A stretch of 64,000 bases of DNA. It comes from Chondrus crispus. Taxonomy: Eukaryota; Rhodophyta; Florideophyceae; Gigartinales; Gigartinaceae. The translations under genes were made by a program, and so were the position numbers. How positions within the stretch are numbered: position 1 is the first letter of the stretch; each line of letters begins with the position of its first letter. Shown here piece by piece: positions 50,901 to 58,359 of this stretch. The stretch is taken from the NCBI RefSeq assembly GCF_000350225.1, contig NW_005179004.1, positions 369,408-433,407 of the forward strand, written 5' to 3'. The notes under the pieces are model-generated. The model saw only the letters and a program-made list of their open reading frames with translations. It was not told the DNA's origin and did no database searches.

Positions 50901-51711
50901 ACGCCTCCGGCACTACGTGGAGGAGCACCAGCGCGATTGGGACGACTACGTGCAGCCGCTGACCTTCGCGTACAATACGCAGGTCCACCGGTCGACGGAG
51001 ACGACTCCGTTCGACCTGGTGATAACGCGGCCACCGTCCGGTCTAATTCTCCCCGGTACTGTGCCGCAGGACGCGGGGACCCATCGAGAGGACCCGCGGA
51101 CCCCGGTGCAGTACAAGCGCGCCACGCTGCGAAAGCTTCGCGACGCTCTCGGCCGCGCTCGGACGAAATTAACCGCATCGCAAAAGCGGTACAAGGACGA
51201 TTTTGACAAGAAGGTCCGCTTCGGCCCGGTCGTTGTGGCGGGCGATTTTGTCTACGTCGATCGCCCGCCCCGCCCGTTGACAAGCGTCGAGCGCCGCACG
51301 CGTGCGCAAGGTACGGCCGGAACGGACGAGCTCTCTGTCAAACTACTACCGAAGACAGAGGGTCCGTTTCGCGTGCGCTCCGCTACGGACACCACGGTCC
51401 TCATCGAGCAGGACGGCGTAGAAAATCGCGTGAGCATCGACCGCGTTACGAAGATGCCGCGCGGGCCGGGGGATACCGTCACCCTGGCCACATCGACCGA
51501 ATCGGACGCACAAGCCGCAACGCCAAGAGCGGAGTACGTCGTTGACCGCATTGTCGGACACCGTACTACGCGCGGCGGGATCGACTACAAGGTCCGGTGG
51601 TATGGATATACCGCTTCGGACGACACCTACGAGCCCGCCGATGGGCTTCCGCAGCCGTTTATCGACCGGTATTGGCGCTCGCGACAACAAGGATCAAGCG
51701 CGCATGCGTAG
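47704..51711 (+). CDS. gypsy-2 Pol: RT, RNase H, integrase, chromodomain
   Basis: 1335 codons without a stop (numbers from 47704). Residues about 170-275 hold five copies of a 20-21-residue acidic repeat (ARREESATDEGRI-type). RT: FCVDYRKLNAVTV, TTLDCNSGYWQ, FGLKNAPATFQ, catalytic YLDD near 502. RNase H: LDTDAC, KECLAVVWS, RTDHEALRW, QLADGVSRL. Integrase: H-H-C-C module near 895-935, DDE in VAMDLLG (about 960), LTDNGPQF (about 1020), GQTERFNRT (about 1057). Chromodomain EYVVDRIVG ... YKVRWYGY ... DTYEPADGLP at about 1277-1325. All catalytic residues are present; the first 150 or so residues lie in overlap with the protease frame. Confidence 0.93.
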   Translation: MQREGDPATAEEGAVPSCAVRSADGSHTLEARPQDGLEGTVAAAPAGGKFGRPEARAVPTNVPSRKIRVVKGVTIHPMTQAMVRVATPVGGLCFLQNHPKTAHKNLCLMAQGVMDLFPGEPFTVLVSNFGSRAAHVPKHTVVGLALPSPTHILTLGVPVPREADAKEGGGNKNNSSTATEEQARHEQPVTDDGRRQSSTATEGYARRKESATDEGRIHSSPAGECARREESATDEGRINSSPAGECARREGPVTDDGRIKSTTATGGGARREEPETDDAHSGNPANADERTDTDAEKTRSWEEDVHIGAEDSTVRSEIMDMLSEFKDMWSGHLGKIDATKHRIELKPGAKPIYQAPYRAGPIAREKEKKEIDRMLRAGVIEPTSAEWASPVVFVPKKDGTMRFCVDYRKLNAVTVRDSYPLPRMDKCIDSLGDATVFTTLDCNSGYWQVEIAEEDRDKTTFASHSGLYRFLRMPFGLKNAPATFQRAVDIILSRVKWETALVYLDDVIVYSRTVTEHMAHVREVLRLLHTAGVSLKLAKCAFFDTSVTYLGHVIRPGRLEVERRNVIAIERARAPTNQTELRSFLGMCNVYRRFVQGFAKIAAPLNEKTGKNQPYEFEFLTDAEYAAFEELKRRLVSPPILALPRYGRKYTLDTDACGHQVGCALLQEQPDGGTRPIGYWSRALTDAERNYTTTEKECLAVVWSILTLRPYLYGSAFNLRTDHEALRWVLNLADSSGRLARWRLRLAEYDYEVQYRPGVKHQLADGVSRLRTDGGDTEPVDDEVPCFAVQYDEGSEALLDNVHWDPPQDRPDGCHTLAITPEERDAASISVEEFLREQAEDAFCRFAAETVGTPNSKFDIDRYGFLVRTSPLDGTLQRVVPTRLRPRVLYLAHHPRLAGHPGATRMYYTLRREYYWPHMASDAFSTVRNCTSCAATRGTLVKNQKDLKLFPAAGPLEFVAMDLLGPLPKTAHGNQHVLVITDRFSKLTRSIPLRSTTASVVADAFLDNWVYVYGAPRYVLTDNGPQFAAKFFDAVCALLGVRHYLTTAYHPQSNGQTERFNRTLVQRLRHYVEEHQRDWDDYVQPLTFAYNTQVHRSTETTPFDLVITRPPSGLILPGTVPQDAGTHREDPRTPVQYKRATLRKLRDALGRARTKLTASQKRYKDDFDKKVRFGPVVVAGDFVYVDRPPRPLTSVERRTRAQGTAGTDELSVKLLPKTEGPFRVRSATDTTVLIEQDGVENRVSIDRVTKMPRGPGDTVTLATSTESDAQAATPRAEYVVDRIVGHRTTRGGIDYKVRWYGYTASDDTYEPADGLPQPFIDRYWRSRQQGSSAHA
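48228..48530 (+). repeat. 63-bp coding tandem repeat in gypsy-2 pol
   Basis: Units of 60-63 bp, the two at about 48354 and 48417 almost identical, others diverged. They keep frame and encode acidic 20-21-residue repeats between protease and RT. Confidence 0.85.
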
Positions 51712-53109
51712 CGCAAGTTTCGGCCGCTCTCGGTCGCACCGCTCGAACGCTCGCTCGCGCGAAAGCCTCTGGGGAAAACAAGCCGTGCACGTGCTATGCA
51801 GCCCTGGCAGCCAGCCGCGTGTGACTGCGCACCGCGAGGCAGCTCGTACCGGATGGATCCCGCGCAAATGGACGCAGATTCTTCCAAAATTGGCCAACCC
51901 TCCGGGAGGGTGGTCCACAATCGGAATTTCTCCCAAGCGTCCACGCGGATAGCTATCAGCCACGCCTGGCCGCACCGTTCGGATGATCGCGCTCGCACGC
52001 GCCTATGGAAATGGAGAACTGTACCGGGAACCGGTACTTTGTATTGAGATGTATCGCGTTCGCCGGCTTTTTAATTTAGTCGCGATTTGGGCTACGTTTT
52101 TCCCTCCCACGCTGCGGGAAAAAATCGTAGCCCGTTTCTGACAACGGCATCGCACTCCTGGGAGCATTCCGCGTCCGGAAGTGTCGCCTCGGGAAAACCG
52201 CATTCGGACATATTTGGAAACCAAATCGGTTTCTTCCGGTTTCGTACCGTTTCTTATCGTTTCTTTCCGTTTCTAATTCGGGCCGGTGGAAAGAGGGCGC
52301 TCCGGACGGTTTTTGGATCGGTGTTGGCGCAATAGAGGCCGCTACCGCAAGGGAGACGCGTGAAACTACCGTGTGGTGCCGTACTACGGTGGGTGCGCCG
52401 CTCGCGCCGCTCTTGGGATGGCAAGTGAACGCAGATTCTTTACAAATTGGCCAGCCCTCCGGGAGGGTGGTTGACAACGGGAAATTTCCCCGACCGTCCA
52501 CACGGAACTCGCGTCTCGCCCGTGTGCGGGGGGGCAGGGCACAGCCGTCCTTCGACCCTCGCCCGGCCCTCCAGAGGGCCGCGGCGAGCGCTGCGTTGCG
52601 TGCGCGCCATGCGGCCGTCGCTCGACCGAATCGGACGAATCGACCGACGCGAGCGCGGGCCCGGCCAACTCGGGGGCCGATCGCGGCTCTCCGCAGAGGC
52701 GACGTCGTGGTTGGGACGCGGGAGGCGCTTGCGCCGACGCCGGAGCCCCCGCAGGGCTCGACGGCGCACTGTACGAAGGCGCTGCAGCAGGACTCTCGCG
52801 GTCGACCGTTCTCGGATGTGGCAGGAGCTACTGTAGGGGGATTCCGTCGCGGGACGAGGAGGCAGCGGGCGCAGGAGAGTGAGGAGAGTGAGGAGAGTGA
52901 GTTGAGGGTTCGGCGGGCTTCGCGTGAAGGGAAGTGAAGGACACGCTTACCGAATCGGACGACACAGCGGGCTTACAGAGCGCCCGCTTAAAGAAGAGCT
53001 AGGAGGCATGGTCGTTCGCGCGCGCAGGGAAGAAGACAAACCGGAACGGAACTGCGTGGTCGGATGAGTGGTCGCTACGAGGACGTAGCGAAAGCTAAGG
53101 AAGGGGGTC
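51712..53109 (+). other. gypsy-2 3' untranslated region
   Basis: No gene. Holds an imperfect direct repeat of about 80 bp (about 51869-51948 and 52428-52504, sharing CCTCCGGGAGGGTGG), a strong hairpin at 52089-52133 (GGGCTACG...CGTAGCCC), a short CCGTTTCTTAT-type array near 52236-52285, and the polypurine tract AAGGAAGGGGGTC next to the LTR at 53110. Confidence 0.75.
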
Positions 53110-53777
53110 TGTAGTATAACGACGGACGCGCGCGCGGGGAGATTATTATCCGTGCGGCCGTGCACAGTGTACACGTGGGCGGGTGTGCCCACGTGTAGGG
53201 AGCGCGCTCGTGCCGAGTGGTCGTAATCTGGCGTACGTGTACAGTAGTGCACGTGTCGGCCAAGCGGTAGTTTGCTAGTATTACGCGTGTACGCTAGCAC
53301 ACGTGGCATCCGTGCGGTAGTCTGTAAGCAGCGCGTGTGCACAGTAGTACACACGTGTGCCTGCAGCGTCCGCGCGGTAATTAGGAATTGAGGCGCTAGT
53401 TTTCTAATTGCGTACAGTACCTGGTACGCACTAGGCGGCAGGTACTGTACACTGGGACAGGTGTCCGAGGCGTCCCTCTGAGGGGTTAAGACCTGACACC
53501 CGTCCCCACCAGTAAACTGGGGCAAGCTCGCCCCCGTCCCTTTTGCGCCTACGTACGTCCGTTTTCGGTTGTCCGCCGCGCGCGCTGGCTTCTAACCCGT
53601 TACCGGTCGCTCCCGTTTACGCACCACGGGGCGACTGCGCGTAACCGGCCAGTGAGCCACTCCCTTTTCGCGAGCTCGTCCGATCGGTTCAATTGGCGCG
53701 TCGCGTCCGCACCGCGTGCTCCCTCGCTAAAGCCTCCGCCTCTCACCCAACCCAGGGCGGAGAGGAGTTATCCCACA
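53110..53777 (+). repeat. gypsy-2 3' LTR
   Basis: Partner of 44003-44670, same length; followed by ATAGT. Confidence 0.95.
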
Positions 53778-54471
53778 ATAGTGGCGGAGCAACATGTCCT
53801 GACGCAGAAACCGCAGGGAGAATTGTGACACGGTTTTAGTTAAGAAAATTGCCCATTTTGGCATCCGCCGTGCTGTTTCGCGTGCCGTAAGCACGGCTGC
53901 TGCCATTTCCATTCACATGTCGTTGCGGCGTGGCTGTGGTCTCGTCGCAATTCCATATGCGATTGGCGTCAATGTGGTGCTCGATGATAATTTTTTCGAT
54001 TGTACTGAAATGATGCGTGAGCACAGCGGCATTGCAGGCCCGAAACCGAACCCCTTCCTGGCGGAGAGGTTTGACAAACCTTAGCGTGTCGCGGTGTCTT
54101 TTAGTGAAATTGTGCAAGAAACGGTCTCCCGGAATGAGGGTTTTAAATTTCAAGAGGCGCCGACGCACAGGGAGCATTCTTGACACAATAATCGACATGG
54201 CCTCCTTGAGGTGTACACATCGAAGGGGGAGACCACGCTCTGCATATCTGATCAATAGTGATATGATCATCTCCTCCTCCACCTTAGTAAGGGTATCGAG
54301 GCGTGAGCGTGAAGCTCGCACAAACTAGTTTTTGGGATTTGCGGCTTGGACGCGGCTGCATATTGTGGACTTGGGAATTTTTGTGACGGGACATGCATGT
54401 CGATAGGTGCTGCCATTATGCACAAGACCTATAGCAGCTTGGATGCGCTTTTCACGTTTGTTTGAGGCCAT
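53778..54471 (-). pseudogene. pogo/Tigger-like transposase, N-terminal part
   Basis: Begins with ATG at 54469-54471 (MASNKREKRIQAA), a pipsqueak-type helix-turn-helix, then TAG at 54325-54327, a CENP-B-like helix-turn-helix region (LTKVEEEMIISLLIRYAERG ... FLHNFTKRH), the first catalytic Asp in RIWNCDET, TAA at 53836-53838 and NRVTILPAVSASGHVAPPL up to the gypsy-2 insertion. Together with 43150-44002 the gene would encode about 510 residues, normal for the pogo family. All three stops are TAG or TAA in an otherwise clean frame. Confidence 0.9.
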
Positions 54472-54778
54472 GACTTTCTCAGAGGTACTTGGTGGGAGCA
54501 GGTGGTGGACAAGTGAATATGCCGTGCAGCTGCTCAGTTTGGTCTTTCAAGGGTTTACTTCGCAATGAGCGGGAAAAGAAGGAGTTTACAATTTGAACTG
54601 ACCGCCCACCATGACGTAACGTGTCCTGCAAAGCCGATTTGGCAGATTGGTTTTTAATTTTACCCGTTGGTTTCGGCGGTACTTGATGAGGGAGTGGAGG
54701 CCTTGGAGCCCAGACTGACCAGTGGCCCGCATTTTTACATATTTTTCCAATTTTTTTGCATGTCCGAACTCTTTGTCA

Positions 54779-54805
54779 CTGTCCAAAACGTTGGGCACCC
54801 CCCTT
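54779..54805. repeat. pogo element right TIR
   Basis: CTGTCCAAAACG...CACCCCCCTT, inverted partner of 42750-42776, followed by TA. Confidence 0.85.
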
Positions 54806-54960
54806 TACTTCGTCCCCCACCTAGTTTTCCACTTGTATCCTGATGTGCGGACGTCTGCGCGCGCTTCCCTAAAATTCATATAAAATCTCCCTCTACAGTA
54901 AAATCTAAATTTGCACTAAAATTCCTTCACAGGCAAGATGTACAGTATTGTGACTCTGGG

Positions 54961-55411
54961 AGTTAGACTTATTGACTAGACTACGGTAGATATCACACTT
55001 CTATGTTATCAATATCAATTCAGGGATTATGTAGGCTACATTTAGCTATCAATTATAGAGTCCCTTAAGGACGTGCCACCTACAATTCTACTTGTTTAGG
55101 GTGTAACCGTTTAGACATATTTCGTGGGTGGCGCAACCTCCCCTTTATGGTAGTGCGCCTACTTTTGTTGTAGAGTCAATAGGACTATAAAGCCAGGTCG
55201 AAGACGCTACTCGTCTTCGACCTCAGCACATTCGATCACCTGAACCATCAACCCGACAACCCCGTCCCCCGACCGTGCTCACCGTCTGTAGCGGTTCTGA
55301 GGCAATAGCCTGCCGCTCCTCCCCCTCCCATTAAGGTAACCCTATTTACCCCCCTTTTCCCCTTTACTAAAATCCCCTCCGGACCGCCCCCTATCGGTCG
55401 GTCTCCCGACA
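54961..55411 (+). repeat. copia-B 5' LTR
   Basis: Starts AGTTAGACTT (the 3' LTR has TGTTAGACTT, so the terminal T has mutated) and ends TCTCCCGACA. TATAAAG lies at 55186-55192, followed by a perfect 12-bp hairpin at 55195-55223 (AGGTCGAAGACG, loop CTACT), probably at the start of the transcript. Confidence 0.95.
55186..55223 (+). promoter_or_regulatory. TATA box and start-site hairpin in copia-B LTR
   Basis: TATAAAG at 55186-55192; stem arms 55195-55206 and 55212-55223 are exact complements. The same arrangement recurs in the 3' LTR at 61687-61724. Confidence 0.6.
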
Positions 55412-55684
55412 CATATAAGTTTACGGGACCGCCGCCCCGTTTGGTCCTGCCCCGCCCCTGGAATAAGGCCCGCCTTAACCAACCGTCGAATCAACTCGTT
55501 TGCGCCTCCGGAATAAGGCCGCCTTATTCAATCAGCCGAATTGGAAATCAAGAAATTTTTTACAAGAAACAATTTTGTCCCTAACGTTCACTGTAATAAT
55601 TACTGTCTAATTTTACAGCGGACGTTATACATTTGGGCGTACTGTACGAAATACTGTACGCCTGGCGCATTAGCGCAGTTGTTA

Positions 55685-56356
55685 ATGGCACGGGTAAAAC
55701 GCCCTACCAACCACCGCGACGTAATTCGGGAACACAGCATCGCTGCCGCCGCCGCCCTCGTTACCGCCGCCGCATCGCCACCACCGTATCACGGCACTCC
55801 GTCTACGCGCTCAAGCTCGCCGCTCCGTGTCTGTCCGTCCGCATCCGCTTCCCCACCGCCAATTGCCTACATCTCCCGAACGCCCCCCCGCGGCGATACT
55901 ACTCCACCTGTATCGCCGGTCCAGCTTGAGGGCTGCGCCTCGCATTCTACGCTGTTTACGGCCCCCCGCCTCGTCGATATAGAGGCAGTAGAAGCTTCGG
56001 ACGAGGAAACTTCTACCGCCGCTGCGCCGTCTCTCGACCTCGACGAGGGCCGCGCACTTACCATCTACCGCGTAGCTACTCAGCACGCACGACGTAGAGC
56101 AAATCCCCCTCGCCGCCGTCCTACGCAATACCTCTGCCGCCCTTGCGCTCGCACCTTTACGAGTTATCGTCAGCGCCGAGTACACGAAGCTGGTCAACCA
56201 CACCTGCGGGTAGTTTCTGCAGCATCATACCCACGCGAAAAATTACACTGCAAGGTTTGTGTCAAGCGCTTTGCTAACGCACACGACGCAGACCAGCATT
56301 ACGCCGGCACTATCCATCACCGCGCCCTCCGCAAGCTGCGCACTATCCAGAAGTAA
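55685..56356 (+). CDS. copia-B extra ORF upstream of gag: two C2H2 zinc fingers
   Basis: 223 residues from ATG at 55685; the frame extends upstream to 55541 only with a TTG start. Residues about 1-140 are Ala/Pro/Ser-rich, then an acidic stretch and a very basic one (ARRRANPPRRRPTQ). Two zinc fingers follow: CRPCARTFTSYRQRRVHEAG-type with H-x5-H, and CKVCVKRFANAHDADQHYAG-type with C-x2-C-x12-H-x5-H, the spacing of matrin/U1C/JAZ-type fingers that bind double-stranded RNA or DNA. It is in the sense orientation between the 5' LTR and gag, absent from copia-A, and open throughout. It may be a captured host gene or an element-specific nucleic-acid-binding protein. Confidence 0.75.
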   Translation: MARVKRPTNHRDVIREHSIAAAAALVTAAASPPPYHGTPSTRSSSPLRVCPSASASPPPIAYISRTPPRGDTTPPVSPVQLEGCASHSTLFTAPRLVDIEAVEASDEETSTAAAPSLDLDEGRALTIYRVATQHARRRANPPRRRPTQYLCRPCARTFTSYRQRRVHEAGQPHLRVVSAASYPREKLHCKVCVKRFANAHDADQHYAGTIHHRALRKLRTIQK

Positions 56357-56464
56357 TTGGAAATTGTTTGGCCAAACTGTAATTGTTAAAATTTTCTAAA
56401 GTTTTTACAATATTTGAAAGGGACACTTGTCACTGAAAATTTTTTTTTGGCGCCACCACGCACC

Positions 56465-56624
56465 CACGTGTGCTTACCCGCCACGCACACACGTGTTGTC
56501 ATTGTGCACGCAACCACGTGTAACTGCGTGCACACGCAATCACGTGTTACTACACGCACACCCACCCACGTGTTCATATCGACTACGCATACACGCGTAC
56601 TACTATTGAACACCTACACACGTG
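56465..56624 (+). repeat. 25-26-bp periodic CACGTG array in copia-B leader
   Basis: CACGTG occurs at 56465, 56490, 56515, 56541, 56567 and 56619, with a mutated CACGCG at 56592 filling the missing step. The spacing is 25-26 bp throughout, and a CACGCA-like half-site precedes most of them. A decayed tandem array of a G-box/E-box palindrome in the leader between the extra ORF and gag. Confidence 0.8.
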
Positions 56625-56764
56625 TCTGCAATACCCCCAAGGGTACAAAACACCACACGTTTACACGTAGTACACACACCACGTACCACAGGAACATTTT
56701 TTGACGTTAACGTTCGCGTTTAGCCCGGATCCATTTTATCTATTATTTTGCAATAATTTTTAAT

Positions 56765-58306
56765 ATGGCTACTCTAAATGGAATCCGAGATGCTTTAACA
56801 AGTTATGAACCCCGATCCATGATCCAATGCGATGTTAAGGCTACAATAGCCCTGCATGTAATGGCGGACCCCCAACCTGACCCCAATGTTTGTTGTAGTA
56901 ACCTTCCTGCTGACCTTCCCCCCGAAGTTCTATACGCAAGGGAAATGTTACGAGGCCCTACTGTGTTATATCGACTTATCCGTGATTACCTTGTGGTCAA
57001 AGGATTGTCATACACCCCGCACCCTACTACCAACCGTATTTCTCACGGTCTGGTAAACATGCTATATGTCGATGACACTGACCGTATCCTCGCCAATCAA
57101 GGTCTCACCAGTTCCGCCTCTGGGTCGACACAAGGAAGCACTCAATCGTTTCTGCCGACAGTTGAAGTCCCGAACTCCAAGATTGCTCACAATATTTCGT
57201 CAAGATTCAAAAAGGAGGACCGGTACACTGGAAAAATCGGAGAAGGTATTCATGACGCAATCAACAACTATCGCGATTGTGCTGAAGATTTCCACTTAAG
57301 TGACGAGCAAATGCTCCGATTCTTCCATAACGTTTTTGATGGTGAAGCGAAGAGATATTATCGCTCTCACGTCATCCAACATGCCCAAGACTTCAATTCT
57401 GCTACTTTACTCATGGTTAACGAGTTCAATAGCCTGACACGACAAAATAGAGTTCGTAAACTCCTCCAAAATCTCCCACTTTCCCGAATTTTGGAGACGA
57501 AAAGAATCCCTGTGTCAGAAGCATTGGAAGAACTTCGTGAAACAATCACAAAGTACACCCCACAAGGTCCTCCCACGCACCAATCGGAACAAGACAAAAC
57601 GGAGTATCTGCACGATGCTGTGATTGGAGTCGAGTGGACTAAGAGTGTATTAACACAAAGTTTGGCTGCCATACCCCCCTGGACATTTCAACAGCTCTAT
57701 ACTGCCCTGGATGCCGCTTGGCTACAAGAGCAGAAGCAGAAAGAAGGACGCCGCCGTGATCAGCTTGACATTTCTCGTACCCAGCCCTTGCCTTCCATCC
57801 CTGGTATTCACTTTCAACGTCAGAACACGTATGGCATCCCCCGCCGCCCTGGTTCCGCTTCTTCAAATCCAAGAACTCCATATCCTCCCCAAAGTTTCTC
57901 CCACAACCCCGCCCAGACCCAGAATGGTACGGATCGCTTCGGTAATATACGTGCTTGCCACAATTGTGGAAGCAAATATCACCTCATTAGGGACTGTCCC
58001 AAACCTATGGCTCTCAGAAAGAATGTCAGCCATATGTTACAGACCAGACCAGCCAAGCGAATCCTATACGAGCTCTGCGAGCAAGCAGAACATGCCTTAG
58101 GTGCGTATGAGATCGACTTCACTGCCTTCACGGACGACCAGGCACAACATGACCCCGGTGAAGTCATTCTCACCAATGCCACCCTCAACGATGATGATGA
58201 CTTCGCCGATCAGGCTGTTACTCATCATCAAGTCGCTCACACGCCAATCAAAGAGGAAGAAGTACTGTGGGACACTGTAGATAGCCTGGATCCAATGGAT
58301 TTTTAA
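56765..58306 (+). CDS. copia-B Gag
   Basis: 513 residues from ATG at 56765. Copia-type Gag helices (FFHNVFDGEAKRYYRSHV ... LMVNEFNSLTRQNRV ... PVSEALEELRETITKYTPQG) are followed by a Pro-rich linker and a zinc knuckle CHNCGSKYHLIRDC near 398-411 and an acidic tail. Same layout as copia-A Gag with little sequence identity. Ends at TAA 58304-58306 straight after the slippery sequence. No internal stops. Confidence 0.9.
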   Translation: MATLNGIRDALTSYEPRSMIQCDVKATIALHVMADPQPDPNVCCSNLPADLPPEVLYAREMLRGPTVLYRLIRDYLVVKGLSYTPHPTTNRISHGLVNMLYVDDTDRILANQGLTSSASGSTQGSTQSFLPTVEVPNSKIAHNISSRFKKEDRYTGKIGEGIHDAINNYRDCAEDFHLSDEQMLRFFHNVFDGEAKRYYRSHVIQHAQDFNSATLLMVNEFNSLTRQNRVRKLLQNLPLSRILETKRIPVSEALEELRETITKYTPQGPPTHQSEQDKTEYLHDAVIGVEWTKSVLTQSLAAIPPWTFQQLYTALDAAWLQEQKQKEGRRRDQLDISRTQPLPSIPGIHFQRQNTYGIPRRPGSASSNPRTPYPPQSFSHNPAQTQNGTDRFGNIRACHNCGSKYHLIRDCPKPMALRKNVSHMLQTRPAKRILYELCEQAEHALGAYEIDFTAFTDDQAQHDPGEVILTNATLNDDDDFADQAVTHHQVAHTPIKEEEVLWDTVDSLDPMDF

Positions 58307-58359
58307 GTAGCAGCAGTCAACACCCACAAAGTAAAACAAATTCCTTTGAGACTGTCTGC
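58297..58359 (+). promoter_or_regulatory. candidate -1 ribosomal frameshift signal, copia-B gag/pol
   Basis: GGATTTT (58297-58303), read as G GAT TTT before TAA; the same type as the GGAUUUA site known from MMTV pro-pol. After 6 bases a stem GCAGCAGTC (58310-58318) pairs with GACTGTCTGC (58350-58359) with one bulged T and a 31-base loop. Pol is open in the -1 frame from here. Confidence 0.65.

Larger units (their letters stand above)
44003..53777 (+). mobile_element. gypsy-2: chromodomain Ty3/gypsy element, open reading frames intact
   Basis: LTRs of 668 bp at 44003-44670 and 53110-53777, target duplication ATAGT (43998-44002, 53778-53782). Gag, protease and pol are open without internal stops, and RT, RNase H, integrase and chromodomain motifs are all present. 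The three frames are each offset by -1. The LTRs differ at roughly nine positions by eye, mostly transitions. Inserted in the transposase gene of the pogo element. Confidence 0.96.
42750..54805 (-). mobile_element. pogo-like DNA transposon interrupted by gypsy-2
   Basis: 27-bp terminal inverted repeats at 42750-42776 and 54779-54805 (ends AAGGGGGGTGCCC, inner GGACAG) flanked by TA on both sides (42748-42749, 54806-54807), the Tc1/mariner target duplication. Removing gypsy-2 and one TSD leaves about 2.3 kb with a single transposase gene on the minus strand. The gene has three in-frame stops, so the element is dead. Confidence 0.92.

Noticed and set aside
53836-54327. TAG and TAA codons inside the pogo transposase as a hint of an altered genetic code
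   Set aside because: Dead transposons gather stops, and the other elements here use TAA and TAG as stops (for example copia-B gag ends in TAA).
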